Assembly: GCF_006716785.1 (NCBI RefSeq)
Contig: NZ_VFPQ01000002.1
Span: forward strand, 62,001-126,000
DNA length: 64,000 nucleotides
From: Thermopolyspora flexuosa
GTDB lineage: Bacteria; Actinomycetota; Actinomycetes; Streptosporangiales; Streptosporangiaceae
Direction: 5' to 3'
Within the stretch, counting starts at the first letter, position 1. The number at the start of each line of letters is the position of its first letter. The notes under the pieces are model-generated. The model saw only the letters and a program-made list of their open reading frames with translations. It did no database searches and had not been told where the DNA came from. Both the position numbers and the translations under genes were made by a program. Positions 52,361-61,525 of this stretch are shown in pieces.

Positions 52361-53881
52361 CTATCGCCGCGTTCGATCGGGTTGGAATTGCGCCTTGGGG
52401 ATCCAGCGCAGGGTGAGAACGCCCATGCCCGCGCAGAGGATGGCGCCGGTCGCCATGGCGATGTGCAGTCCGGTCAGAAATGCGGACTTCGCTGCGCTCA
52501 CGACGGTCGCCGTGCCCGCCAGGTCGAGCGTCTCGTTGAGTGTGGGGGCGAGTTCGGGGCCGAGGACGCGGAAGGCGAGGGCGGCGATGGAGCCGAGGAG
52601 GGCGATGCCGAGGGCGTTGCCGATCTCGTTCGAGGTCTCCGCGATGGCGCCGGCCGCGCCCGCCCGGTCGGCGGGGACCGCGGCGACGGCGGTGTCGGCC
52701 ACGAGCGCGAACGAGATGCCGTAGCCCACTCCCGCGATGGCCGTCGACGCGATGTACCAGCCGATCCCGCCGGTGGTCGTGGTCGGCAGGAGGAGAGCGA
52801 GGCCGGCGGCGATCGCGAAGTAGCAGAGGGCGAGCGCGCGGCGCTTGCCGATTCGCTCCGCGATCCGGGGAGTGATCACGCACATCGTGATCAGCACCGC
52901 CGCACCGGGCAGCGCGAGGAGGGCGGCGGTGAGGACGGGCAGGTCGAGGACGGTCTGCAGGTAGATGCCGGTCAGGTAGGCCGCGGCCGACCAGGCGACC
53001 AGGGAGAGCACGCCGGTGACGATCGCGACGGTGAAGACCTTCTCGCGGAAGAGGGTCACGTCGACCAGCGGATACGCGAGCCGCCGCTGCCGGAGGACGA
53101 ACCAGATCAGTACCAGGACACCCGCCGCGCCGGAGGCGAGGACCGGCCAGGACGGGCCGTAGGCGGCGAAATCCTTGATCGCGTACACCACCGCCAGGAG
53201 CCCGCCCGCGGAAAGCAGGATCGACGGCACGTCGACGCCGCCCGGACGGGTGGCCCTGACCTCGCGGAGCACGAACGGGGCGGCCGCGAGGAAGACGACG
53301 ACCACGGGAAGGTTGATGAGGAACACCGAGCCCCATGCGAACCGGCTCAGCAGCAGTCCGCCTATCACCGGGCCGATCGCGAAGCCGGCGGCGAAGGTGG
53401 CCGCGAAAACGCCGATGGCCTGGGCGCGTTGCCGGGGATTCGGGAAGAGTTCGCCGAGTACGGCGAGCCCGGACGGCAGCAGTGTCGCGCCACCGAGGCC
53501 CATGAGCACGCGGCAGCCGATGAGCCACTCGGGCGAGGGCGAGAACGCGGCCCCGGCGGAACCGAGGCCGAAGACGGTCACGCCGATCATGAGCAGCTTC
53601 AGCCTGCCGTACCGGTCCCCGAGATTGCCGAACGCGATCAGCAGCGAGCCGACGGCGAAGCCGTAGCCGTCGAGGATCCACAGCGCCTGATCCGCCGTGG
53701 GCGCGAGCGCGTGGGTGATGGTCGGCATGGTCAGGAACAGGATCGAGCCGTCCATCGAGACCAGCAGCACCGGGCCGAGGACGACCAGCAGGCCGAGCCA
53801 GGCACGGCGGCCTGCCCTCGCCTGCTCCGGCGGCGGTGCGGACGTGGCGATCGGAACCGGGTCACGCTTCGGGTCAGCCAT
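52361..53881 (-). CDS. MFS drug exporter, DHA2 (14-TM) family
   Basis: A 506-residue transporter with about 14 membrane helices beginning at residue about 32 (AWLGLLVVLGPVLLVSMDGSIL). Motif A-like GNLGDRYGRLKLL and motif C-like GPVIGGLL are present, as in EmrB/QacA-type proton-driven exporters. ATG 53881 (MADPKRDP) is favoured because the longer frame to 54070 runs through the divergent promoter. It is divergent from an XRE regulator, with a palindrome between. Confidence 0.9.
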   Translation of the reverse strand: MADPKRDPVPIATSAPPPEQARAGRRAWLGLLVVLGPVLLVSMDGSILFLTMPTITHALAPTADQALWILDGYGFAVGSLLIAFGNLGDRYGRLKLLMIGVTVFGLGSAGAAFSPSPEWLIGCRVLMGLGGATLLPSGLAVLGELFPNPRQRAQAIGVFAATFAAGFAIGPVIGGLLLSRFAWGSVFLINLPVVVVFLAAAPFVLREVRATRPGGVDVPSILLSAGGLLAVVYAIKDFAAYGPSWPVLASGAAGVLVLIWFVLRQRRLAYPLVDVTLFREKVFTVAIVTGVLSLVAWSAAAYLTGIYLQTVLDLPVLTAALLALPGAAVLITMCVITPRIAERIGKRRALALCYFAIAAGLALLLPTTTTGGIGWYIASTAIAGVGYGISFALVADTAVAAVPADRAGAAGAIAETSNEIGNALGIALLGSIAALAFRVLGPELAPTLNETLDLAGTATVVSAAKSAFLTGLHIAMATGAILCAGMGVLTLRWIPKAQFQPDRTRR

Positions 53882-53908
53882 GGTTCCGATCGTCAGGAGC
53901 GCACCGTG

Positions 53909-53945
53909 ACCTGCCAGGCCTCTGTCGTGGGTACACCTGGCAGGT
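53909..53945. promoter_or_regulatory. palindromic operator between MFS and XRE genes
   Basis: ACCTGCCAGG (53909-53918) and CCTGGCAGGT (53936-53945) are perfect 10-bp inverted arms in the 103-bp divergent promoter region, a likely site for the XRE regulator. Confidence 0.6.
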
Positions 53946-53984
53946 GCAGGCACGGCCGCGCGCCGCGAGGTTACGCTCGGCCCC

Positions 53985-54812
53985 ATGCGGACCGAGACGC
54001 TGGGCGTGTTCCTCAAGACGCGCCGTGCCCGGGTCACGCCGCAGGACGTGGGCCTGCGGTCGTACGGCACGGTACGCCGCGTTCCGGGCCTGCGGCGGGA
54101 GGAACTCGCGCAGCTCGCCGGCGTCAGCGTCGGCTACTACACGCGGCTGGAGCAGGACCAGGGCACCGCCTCGCCGCAGGTGCTCGACGCACTCGCCCGG
54201 GTGCTCCGTCTCGACACCACCGAGACCGCGCACCTGCACAATCTCGCGCAGCGCTCCGGGCTCTCCCGGCTCAGCCCGCCCGAGCCGGAGGTCCTCGCGC
54301 CCCGCGTCGCGACGTTGCTGGCCTCGCTGGGCGAGAGCGTGCCGGCCATCGTGCTCGGCAGACGCGGTGACGTGCTCGCGTGGAACCGCACCGGTCACGC
54401 GCTCATCGCGGAACACCTCGAGTACACGGCCCCGGACTCGCCGGAGACCAGGCCGTCCATTCCGCGCATGTTCTTCCTCGACCCGCTGCATCGCGACCTG
54501 TACCGGAACTGGGACGAACTGGCGCGCATCCACATCGGCTATCTGCGGCTGACCTCCGGGCGGTATCCCGACGACGCGAAGCTCGCGGAATTGATCGGGG
54601 AACTCGCCATGCGCAGTCCCGAGTTCGCGAGCGTCTGGGCCACCGGGGAGGTCGCCGACTGTACGGCGGGCCCGATGGATCTGCGTCACCCCACCCTCGG
54701 CGATATCGAGCTGGATTACCAGGTCTGGCTCCAGCCGGACAGCCCCGATCACCGCCTTGAGGTCTACACGCCGCGCAATGAAACGTCGCGCGACGCCATC
54801 AGGCTCCTGTAG
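53985..54812 (+). CDS. XRE-family regulator with MmyB-like ligand domain
   Basis: A 275-residue regulator. The N-terminal helix-turn-helix (about 5-75; RREELAQLAGVSVGYYTRLEQ) is followed by an MmyB-like domain (about 100-270) with the typical DVLAWNRTGHALI and ATGEVADCTAGPMDLRHP blocks. Relatives often control a divergent exporter or oxidoreductase and bind a small hydrophobic ligand. The adjacent exporter is the likely target. Confidence 0.9.
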   Translation: MRTETLGVFLKTRRARVTPQDVGLRSYGTVRRVPGLRREELAQLAGVSVGYYTRLEQDQGTASPQVLDALARVLRLDTTETAHLHNLAQRSGLSRLSPPEPEVLAPRVATLLASLGESVPAIVLGRRGDVLAWNRTGHALIAEHLEYTAPDSPETRPSIPRMFFLDPLHRDLYRNWDELARIHIGYLRLTSGRYPDDAKLAELIGELAMRSPEFASVWATGEVADCTAGPMDLRHPTLGDIELDYQVWLQPDSPDHRLEVYTPRNETSRDAIRLL

Positions 54813-55196
54813 GCCGGCAAAGCGCACGGGCGGGCCCTGAAAGATTCCGGCGGCTCACGTTTTCCGGCGACCGCCTGCGGACGAACGGGCGGGCCACGGA
54901 ATCGCCGCCGGCGCCCGCCGCAGAACCGGTCAGGGAGATCCGTCCGCATCACCGGGTCCGCCTTGCGCCGACCACCCGGCCGGGCCGTCGCGCGGCGGAA
55001 TAACGGCCCTGCCGGACGACGGTGAGGGCGTACCACACGACGGTGGCCTCCCTGGCTCCCTGACGTGAGATTACTCACGCGGCGGGCGGCTCTGGTCATG
55101 GTTCCCGGCAAACGGAACGGTCGTTATTTACCTAACCAAGATCCAAAATTGACAGCACTGAGGATTGTCAGGAGAATTTAACCAAAGCTGTGGTAT
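54813..55196. other. intergenic region with palindromes upstream of the DegT-like gene
   Basis: About 385 bp; the last 70 bp are AT-rich. CGTGAG-ATTA-CTCACG (55064-55079) is a perfect palindrome and TGACA/TGTCA (about 55150-55170) a looser one. They may regulate the following gene. No coding region is seen. Confidence 0.45.
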
Positions 55197-56384
55197 TTGT
55201 TTGCGGTGACGCCTGCCCAAATCGTTGCAAAGAGGACCGGCCGTCGCTGTCTTGATCTGCCGTCGAACAGGCTCGGCCTGTACCTCGCACTCCGGCACTG
55301 GTGCACGCCTGGACAGCGGCTGCTCATGTCGCCCATATCCGCCGATGAGATCATTTTCCTGGTGCTGGCCGCCGGGCTGGTGCCGGTCATCGCGCCGCTG
55401 TCGATTCTGGACGGGAACATCGAGGTCACCCGCGCCCTCCTCGAGTCGGTGGACGCCGTGCTCACCACCAACCTGTACGGCCTGCCGGACCGGGTCACCG
55501 AATACTCCGGCAAGACGCTCATCGAGGATGCCGCGCACGGCATAGAGACGACCGTGAACGGGCAACCGCTCGGCACCTTCGGCGTCGCCGGCGTGTTCAG
55601 CCTCTCCAAACATGCGGCGGCGGGCTCGGGAGGCGTCCTGGCCGTCGAGCACGAGTCCGACTACCGCGAGCTGAAGCGCCACCGTGACCTGCTGCTCCGG
55701 CCCGGATCGCTCCGCTGCGAGATCCGCTCGGTGCTCACCTCCATGGCCCGCCAGACGGCGCTGCGCCTGAACCAGGTACGGCCCGCCCTCGCGATATCCC
55801 GCATGCTGGGCCTTGAGGAGGAGCGGGAGGGGTACCGCATTCCCCCGCGCCGGGCTGACCTGGAGAAAGCCCTCGCCCACGCGCCGAACCTGCCGCCGTT
55901 CGACCCGTGGGTACGCGCCGACCTGCACCACTACCGCAACCGGAACGGCGCGCTCGCCCGCTGGTACCAGTCCAGGCGCATGCGGGCGCTGCCGCGCGAG
56001 CGGGACCGGCGGATCGCGGGCGTACACCTCCTGGCCGAGCTACCCTCGGCCGCCGAGGGCGTGCGGATGCACGTGGACCAGCCGCTGTTCCGCGTCCCCC
56101 TCCTCGTCGAGGACCGCGACGCCGCGATCGCCACCCTGGAACGGCACGGCGTCGCCACCGGCTACCTGTACGACCCGCCGTACGACGACTACCTTCCCGG
56201 CCTCGTCGTGCCCTCCCCGTCCCCCGAGGCGGCCCGCTTCTGGGCCCGGCACGTGCTTCCGGTCGACCCGCTCTACGCCCACCGGGCGCTCCCGGTCGTC
56301 AGGCGGCTCCGGCCGGCATCCCCGCCGCCCGCCACGCGTCCTCCGGCTCCGGCCCGGCCGACGACGGCGCCGAACTCCCGCTGA
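55197..56384 (+). CDS. DegT/DnrJ/EryC1-like PLP-dependent aminotransferase
   Basis: About 395 residues resembling the sugar aminotransferase (DegT) fold. IEDAAHGIETTVNGQPLG carries the PLP-ring Asp, and FSLSKHAAAGSGGVLAV holds the candidate Schiff-base lysine followed by the Gly-rich loop. The N-terminus is short, and the start is unclear: TTG 55197, GTG 55206 or CTG 55188 are possible after CAGGAG (55169-55174). The C-terminus ends in a Pro/Arg-rich tail. There is no sugar-biosynthesis cluster around it, so its substrate is unknown. Confidence 0.68.
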   Translation: MFAVTPAQIVAKRTGRRCLDLPSNRLGLYLALRHWCTPGQRLLMSPISADEIIFLVLAAGLVPVIAPLSILDGNIEVTRALLESVDAVLTTNLYGLPDRVTEYSGKTLIEDAAHGIETTVNGQPLGTFGVAGVFSLSKHAAAGSGGVLAVEHESDYRELKRHRDLLLRPGSLRCEIRSVLTSMARQTALRLNQVRPALAISRMLGLEEEREGYRIPPRRADLEKALAHAPNLPPFDPWVRADLHHYRNRNGALARWYQSRRMRALPRERDRRIAGVHLLAELPSAAEGVRMHVDQPLFRVPLLVEDRDAAIATLERHGVATGYLYDPPYDDYLPGLVVPSPSPEAARFWARHVLPVDPLYAHRALPVVRRLRPASPPPATRPPAPARPTTAPNSR

Positions 56385-56405
56385 TCACCGGGCCTTCCGG
56401 GGAGG

Positions 56406-57095
56406 TCATGACGACTCGGCGACCGCCGGAGGTCTCCGGCGTCGCTCCGCGAAGAGGAAATGGGCGACGATGATGGCGATACTCACCGCGGCCGCCGTCC
56501 ATACGATCGTCTTTCCGATGGCCTGGACCACCTCGTTCCGGCCGGGTGGGAGCACGACCATCTGTACGGCGGCGCCGACCGGCACGGTCAGTCTCGCGAG
56601 CAGACCGATCACGCCGGATCGCCTGACGCAGGCACCGATCGCGCCCAGCGGGGCGCCGAGCACGATGCCGGCGATCCCCCACGCGAGCACCTCGGCATCG
56701 AACCAGGGGGACTGCCCTCCGTCGGCGATGCTCTCCCCGATGCTGTAGGCGGCCGTGGCCGCGAGCAGGGCCGGCGGGGCGGCGATGGCACCGAGCGCCG
56801 GCCCCGCAAGGCGGCCATCGGTGTCGCGCGTGACCAACCAGCCCACAGCGACCGCGAAACCGGCCCACGCCCAGCCGGAGTCGAGCAACAAGCTGATGAT
56901 CTCCGCGATCGACCAGCCACTGGTGGTGTAGTCACGACTGGACAGGTCGGTTTGGCTGAGCGCGAGCGCGTTCACCAAGGCGGTCACAGCGCCGAATCCC
57001 GCTCCTGCCGCAAGGGCGCTCACCAGGATTCCCGCGGTACGGCCCGCGGACGAGCGGCCCTGCCGTCCACTACCTCGCCGCTGACTCTTACCCAC
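56406..57095 (-). CDS. hypothetical multi-pass membrane protein
   Basis: A 229-residue protein with a basic N-terminus (MGKSQRRGSGRQGRSS) and about five membrane helices (about 20-45, 72-90, 98-120, 135-155, 190-215). I do not recognise a family. It is convergent with the DegT-like gene (21 bp apart) and lies 39 bp downstream of the YwiC-like gene on the same strand, so the two may form an operon. Confidence 0.65.
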   Translation of the reverse strand: MGKSQRRGSGRQGRSSAGRTAGILVSALAAGAGFGAVTALVNALALSQTDLSSRDYTTSGWSIAEIISLLLDSGWAWAGFAVAVGWLVTRDTDGRLAGPALGAIAAPPALLAATAAYSIGESIADGGQSPWFDAEVLAWGIAGIVLGAPLGAIGACVRRSGVIGLLARLTVPVGAAVQMVVLPPGRNEVVQAIGKTIVWTAAAVSIAIIVAHFLFAERRRRPPAVAESS

Positions 57096-57134
57096 GCTGC
57101 CTTCCTACCACGAAGATCGCGAGGGTGCGGCGGC

Positions 57135-57896
57135 TCAGATCAGGGCGATGCAGGTGAGGAGCAACACCGAGTTGACGATCTCGGTGATGCCGATCTGTTT
57201 GGGGGTGAGGCCGCGCCGGGGGAGCAACGCCGCACGGGCCAGGAACCAGGCGAACAGCACGCCGGCCCACGGGCTCAGGTACGCGGCGGCGGCGAACGCG
57301 ACCACGTGGTAGGCGATCGACCAGCGATGGTAGGCGGCGTTGCCGCGCTCGCGGATCATGGTCTTCACGTACGGCACGGTGCCGATGAAGTACGCCGCGC
57401 ACAGCAGGAACGGGACGAGGACCGCGGACGGCGGCGTATCGGCGATGGTGGCCACGACGAAGACCATGAGGCAGCTCTCGGCGACCGAGGCGAGGTCGTT
57501 GCCGAGGTCGCGTTCCCGGCGCCGCCAGGCGTACCAGGCGTTGATCGCGAAGAGCACGGCGTAGGCCGGGGCGTACCAGAGCACGCCCGGCGCGGCGATC
57601 ACGACGACGAGCAGCAGCGGCACGGAGATCAGGCCGTACACGAGGAGCTGGTCGCGGTATCGCCGGGGGCGGCGGGACTTGAGGGCCTGGAACACGAAGT
57701 AGGACAGCAGGTAGCCGCCGATCCAGGCGCCGAGCAGGGGCAGGGCGGGCCAGCGGAACCCGGCGGTGACGAGCCCGGCCAGGTACGGCACGGCGAGCAT
57801 GGCCCATGCGCCGTGCTGGGGTGGCACGAACCGCCGCCGTCGGCGTCCCGCCGGGCGGCGTTCCGCCCTGCCGGTCACTGTGGCAGCGTCGTCCAT
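57135..57896 (-). CDS. YwiC-like family membrane protein
   Basis: A 253-residue protein with about eight membrane helices. The N-terminal FVPPQHGAWAMLAVPYLAGL motif is the signature of the YwiC-like family, whose function is unknown although B. subtilis ywiC lies next to nitrate-respiration genes. ATG 57896 with GGAGAG 5 nt upstream is chosen; the longer frame to 58034 has no signal. Confidence 0.85.
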   Translation of the reverse strand: MDDAATVTGRAERRPAGRRRRRFVPPQHGAWAMLAVPYLAGLVTAGFRWPALPLLGAWIGGYLLSYFVFQALKSRRPRRYRDQLLVYGLISVPLLLVVVIAAPGVLWYAPAYAVLFAINAWYAWRRRERDLGNDLASVAESCLMVFVVATIADTPPSAVLVPFLLCAAYFIGTVPYVKTMIRERGNAAYHRWSIAYHVVAFAAAAYLSPWAGVLFAWFLARAALLPRRGLTPKQIGITEIVNSVLLLTCIALI

Positions 57897-58100
57897 GGTG
57901 CTCTCCGTGATCGCTGGAGATGCGCGCCCTCCGTCGTGCCGGGCGCACCCGGCGGCAGATGCGGCCGAGCCGCCCGGAGGGCCTGGGGCCAGGCTAGCGA
58001 ACGGGGTGCCCGCCCCGATTCCGACGTTCGGCATCGGATAAAAGGACCTTCGGCCCGGATGTCCGGGCTCGTGGCGGGGGCGCGGCGGCGCGGCGGCCGG

Positions 58101-59663
58101 TCAGACGATCCGGAAGTCCGCCATCATCGCCATGTCCTCGTGCTCGAGGTTGTGGCAGTGGAACATGTACCGGCCCCGGTAACCGTCGAACCGCACGAGC
58201 ACGTCGACGATCTCGTACGGCCGGACGTCCACGGTGTCCTTCAGGCCCGCGTCGGTCGCCTCCGGCCCCCGCGTGCCCCGGCCGAGCACCTGGAAGTGCG
58301 CCAGGTGCAGGTGCACCGGGTGGTGGAAGTCGCTGGTGAACCGCCACACCTCGGCGGTGCCGAGCCGCGGCTCGGCGATCGGCCTGCCCGGCTCGTACGG
58401 CTCGCCGTTGATCGTCCACATGTCGCCGGAGTCGTGCCGGGTACGCCGGAAGTCGAAGGTGCGCACGGTCACCGCGGCGGCCCGGTCGGCGGGCGGGAGC
58501 TCGGCGAGCCGCGGCGGGACGCGGCTGTCGTCGCGCACCCGCGAGGTGACCCGGAACCGCATGACGGCCCGGGTGTTCGGGCTCTCGCCGAGCGCGTTCA
58601 CCATGGTGATCTCGGTGCCCGGCGGGTACCCGGAGAAGTCCACGACCACGTCGAACCGCTCCCCCGGCACGATCGTCAGCGAGCTGTGCTCGACCGGCGC
58701 GGCCAGCAGCCCCTGGTCGCTGCCGACCTGCACGAACCGCGCGCCGCCGGTGAGCTCGAGACGGTACCGCCGGGCGTTCGACCCGTTGAGCAGGCGGAGC
58801 CGGTACCGCGCCGTGCCCACCTCGAGCACCGGCCAGGGGGCGCCGTTGACCAGGATCACGTCCCCCTGCACGCCCTCCATGTACGCGTCCTCGACGCCGG
58901 GCCGTACCAGCAGGGTGGGGTCGAGCGACGGGTAGCGGAACGAGCCGTCCTCCTCGAACGCCCGGTCGCAGATGAACAGCGGGATGTCCCGCTCGCCCTT
59001 GGGCAGCGGCAGCGCGTCGTCCTCGTCGTCGCGCACGATCGCGAACCCGGCGAGGCCGCGCCACACCTGCGGGGCGGTGAAGTCCATGCGGTGGTCGTGG
59101 TACCAGAGCGTGGCCGCGCGCTGCTCGACCGGATAGACGTAGTCCTTCGCGCCGGAGTGGAACGTCCACACGGACGGGTCGTGGTGGCCGTGCATGCCGC
59201 CGGACGGCCGGAACGTGCGGCCCTCCGCCACCACCAGGTCGGTCGGGTACCCGTCGGAGTCGGCCGGGGTGACACCGCCGTGCAGGTGGGTGGAGGTCGG
59301 CACCGGCAGCTCGTTGCGGACCCGCACCGTGGTACGGCTGCCGCGGCGCAGCTCGAGCGTCGGGCCGGGGAAGGCGCCGTCGAACCCCCACACCTCGGTC
59401 GTCGTGCCCGGGATGATCTCGACGCGCGCGGCCCGCTGGGTCAGCTCGTAGCGGCCGGGCTCGACCGGCCGGGCGGCGGGCGGGATCGGCAGCGGCACGG
59501 TGAACGGGCGCGGCAGCCGGACCGCGCTGGTGAGCGTCTCGCCGGTGGCCTCGGCGGGCAGCAGGGTGGCGCCGATCGCCCAGCCCGCCCCGGCGAGGCC
59601 GGTGCCCGCGGCCACGCCGAGGAACGCGCGCCGGGTCAGGACGCGCCGGGACGGCGTGGTCAT
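58101..59663 (-). CDS. Tat-exported multicopper oxidase
   Basis: A 520-residue multicopper oxidase with three cupredoxin domains. The signal peptide is twin-arginine type (SRRVLTRRAFLGVAAGTGLAG). Copper ligands are in THLHGG, LWYHDHRM, HPVHLHLAHF and MFHCHNLEHEDMAMM, giving type 1, 2 and 3 sites with an axial Met. The sequence resembles CotA/bilirubin-oxidase- and SufI-like enzymes. ATG 59663 overlaps the upstream membrane-protein stop by 4 nt. Substrate could be phenolics or Cu(I)/Mn(II). Confidence 0.93.
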   Translation of the reverse strand: MTTPSRRVLTRRAFLGVAAGTGLAGAGWAIGATLLPAEATGETLTSAVRLPRPFTVPLPIPPAARPVEPGRYELTQRAARVEIIPGTTTEVWGFDGAFPGPTLELRRGSRTTVRVRNELPVPTSTHLHGGVTPADSDGYPTDLVVAEGRTFRPSGGMHGHHDPSVWTFHSGAKDYVYPVEQRAATLWYHDHRMDFTAPQVWRGLAGFAIVRDDEDDALPLPKGERDIPLFICDRAFEEDGSFRYPSLDPTLLVRPGVEDAYMEGVQGDVILVNGAPWPVLEVGTARYRLRLLNGSNARRYRLELTGGARFVQVGSDQGLLAAPVEHSSLTIVPGERFDVVVDFSGYPPGTEITMVNALGESPNTRAVMRFRVTSRVRDDSRVPPRLAELPPADRAAAVTVRTFDFRRTRHDSGDMWTINGEPYEPGRPIAEPRLGTAEVWRFTSDFHHPVHLHLAHFQVLGRGTRGPEATDAGLKDTVDVRPYEIVDVLVRFDGYRGRYMFHCHNLEHEDMAMMADFRIV

Positions 59664-60121
59664 GCCCGCGTCCCCTGCGGGGCACCGGCCCGCTCGTCCC
59701 GGGCCACGGCGGGCACATCCGCCGCCCGGCCCTCGATGCGGCCCCACGCCCAGACGGCCATCACCGCGGAGATCCCGACGATCAGCATCGCGAGCGGGAT
59801 GTGCAGGTCGAGGACGCGCCACAGACCGGTGGTGTGCTGCGCACCCTCGAGCAGCGTGAGCAGCAGGCTCAGCCACATCGGCCAGGCCGCCCCGCGCCCC
59901 GGCCGCCACAGCAGGATCGCCGCCACGAACTGCAGCGTGGCGAGGCCCGAGGCGACCTCCCCGTTGATCGAGTGCAGGCGCAGCAGGTCGACGTCCCCGG
60001 TGATGAACATGCCGGCGGTCACGCCCTGCGCGAGCACGGAGACCAGGTGCGCGGTCACGGTGACCCGGATCGACCAGACGATCCAGCCGGCCATGGGGGT
60101 TCGGCGCGACACGGGGTTCAT
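59660..60121 (-). CDS. four-helix membrane protein coupled to the multicopper oxidase
   Basis: A 153-residue protein with four membrane helices (about 8-30, 45-65, 70-92, 105-127), starting MNPVSRRTPMAGWIVW. Histidines at helix ends (AHLVSV, LRLHSING, EGAQHTTG, DLHIPLAM) could bind haem or copper. It overlaps the oxidase start (ATGA), so both are made together, and it may feed electrons or copper to the enzyme. Start ATG 60121 has GGAGG about 10 nt upstream. Function is not known. Confidence 0.75.
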   Translation of the reverse strand: MNPVSRRTPMAGWIVWSIRVTVTAHLVSVLAQGVTAGMFITGDVDLLRLHSINGEVASGLATLQFVAAILLWRPGRGAAWPMWLSLLLTLLEGAQHTTGLWRVLDLHIPLAMLIVGISAVMAVWAWGRIEGRAADVPAVARDERAGAPQGTRA

Positions 60122-60408
60122 GGGGAGGCGTCCTCCTGCAACGGTTTCGTACGGCACGCCGGCCGTACCCGGGATCGCCCTCAGCCGAGGGGAATGCCGT
60201 CTCGCGCGTACCGTATCCCGTGCACCCGTCGCCCCCGAATCCGGGTCGGGCCCGGCCCCGGCGGACCCGCGCGCCGCCTCCTGCCTGCGATTTCGCCCTC
60301 GTCACGCACCGATACCGGCCGATGCCGGACCGCTGCCGGGCATGGCCGCCGCGATCACCCGCGTGCCCCGCGGAGCCGCGCCCCACCTGGGGCCGGGCCG
60401 AGGCGCGC

Positions 60409-60699
60409 TCAGCCGGGCGGCGGGTTGAGAGGGCGGGCCCGCGCCGGCCAGTCCTCCGGGTCCGTCGCGTCGATGGGATAGATGAAGAACATGTCCGCGT
60501 GCCCGGAGGTCATCGAGTCCTCCGCCCACAACCGGCGGCAGCGCGTGCAGCGCAGCACGCCGAGCCGGCGGCCGGAGTCGCGGGCGACGACGGTGAGCAG
60601 GTGGGCGATCTCGTCGTGGTGCCGGGCCAGGGCCAGGGCCTCGCGCCGGTTCGCGGGGGCCGCCCAGGTGCCGTGGCCGCAGGGGCAGGAGCCGGGCAT
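60409..60699 (-). CDS. small CxxC-containing hypothetical protein
   Basis: A 96-residue protein starting MPGSCPCGHGTW and containing LRCTRCRRLWAEDSMTSG; the four cysteines could bind one zinc as a ribbon. The rest is helical, ending DATDPEDWPARARPLNPPPG. No family is recognised. It lies 139 bp downstream of the FtsX-domain gene and may be transcribed separately. Confidence 0.55.
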   Translation of the reverse strand: MPGSCPCGHGTWAAPANRREALALARHHDEIAHLLTVVARDSGRRLGVLRCTRCRRLWAEDSMTSGHADMFFIYPIDATDPEDWPARARPLNPPPG

Positions 60700-60838
60700 G
60701 GACACCGAGGGTACGGGCGAGCGCAGGGGCACGCCAGGCGCGCCGCCGGGGAAACCCGGGGGCCCTGCCGGGGCCGTGGGTCCCGCCGGCGGCGCGGCGC
60801 TCGCCGTACGGCCGGCCGTGCGCGGCGAGGCCGAGGGC

Positions 60839-61525
60839 TCAGCAGTCCGGCGGCGGTGTCCGGCCCGCGCGCTTCGCCTCCTCCGCTTCCTCCCGGGCCT
60901 TCGCCCGCTCCGCACACCGCTGGTCGACCACGGCGGCGACGCCGGGCATGGCCTGCGCGGCCTCGATCAGGGGGCGGGGGTCGGCACCCGGCTTGAGGTG
61001 GACGCGGTAGCTCTCCGGTAGATCGTCGGGCTTGGTCGCCTCGAGCAGGAGCTTGTTGTCCCGGTACATCCGCTTGAAGTTCTCGAACGCGGTGTGCCGA
61101 TCCTCGAAGATCACCGAGTCGACCTCGGGCCGGTCGCGGAGCATCCGGCCCACGGCGCTGATCTCCGCCTGGGTCGCGGGTCGCGCGGCTGCGGGCGAGC
61201 CGCCCTGGCATGCCGTATACGGTGAGGTCTTGGTGCACAGGAAGACCGCGATGTCGCCCGCCGGGCTCGCCGTCTGGACGACGTACAGCGTGCCCGCCGC
61301 CGGGGTCGCCGCGGGCGCGACCGTGCGGAAGACCACCGATCCCCCTGCCACGGCCACCACCACGGCCGCCGCCGCGGCGGCGACGAGCACGGGCCGCCGG
61401 AGGCGCGGTGGGCGGGACGGGACCTGCCGATCCGGGGCGGCGAGCGGGCGGAGCACGGCCGGGTCGACCGTCCCGGCGGCCTCGCGGAGCGCCGCCCGCA
61501 GCCTGGCCTCCACCTTCCGGTTCAT
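60839..61525 (-). CDS. single-pass membrane protein with FtsX extracellular domain
   Basis: A 228-residue protein. A cytoplasmic N-terminal segment of about 45 residues is followed by a membrane helix (about 45-67, PVLVAAAAAAVVVAVAGGSV) and an extracellular domain matching the FtsX ECD (IAVFLCTKTSP, ISAVGRMLRDRPEVDSVIFE, RMYRDNKLLLEA, LPESYRVHL). It ends in a charged helix. The ABC-permease part of FtsX is absent. Its ATG overlaps the stop of the sigma-factor gene (ATGA), so it probably acts as the membrane anti-sigma partner and senses an envelope signal. Confidence 0.8.
   Translation of the reverse strand: MNRKVEARLRAALREAAGTVDPAVLRPLAAPDRQVPSRPPRLRRPVLVAAAAAAVVVAVAGGSVVFRTVAPAATPAAGTLYVVQTASPAGDIAVFLCTKTSPYTACQGGSPAAARPATQAEISAVGRMLRDRPEVDSVIFEDRHTAFENFKRMYRDNKLLLEATKPDDLPESYRVHLKPGADPRPLIEAAQAMPGVAAVVDQRCAERAKAREEAEEAKRAGRTPPPDC

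Noticed and set aside
56460-60428. Open frame of 1322 codons on the plus strand
   Set aside because: It lies antisense to four convincing genes (membrane protein, YwiC-like, multicopper oxidase, its partner) and is repetitive Arg/Gly/His-rich, a typical high-GC shadow.
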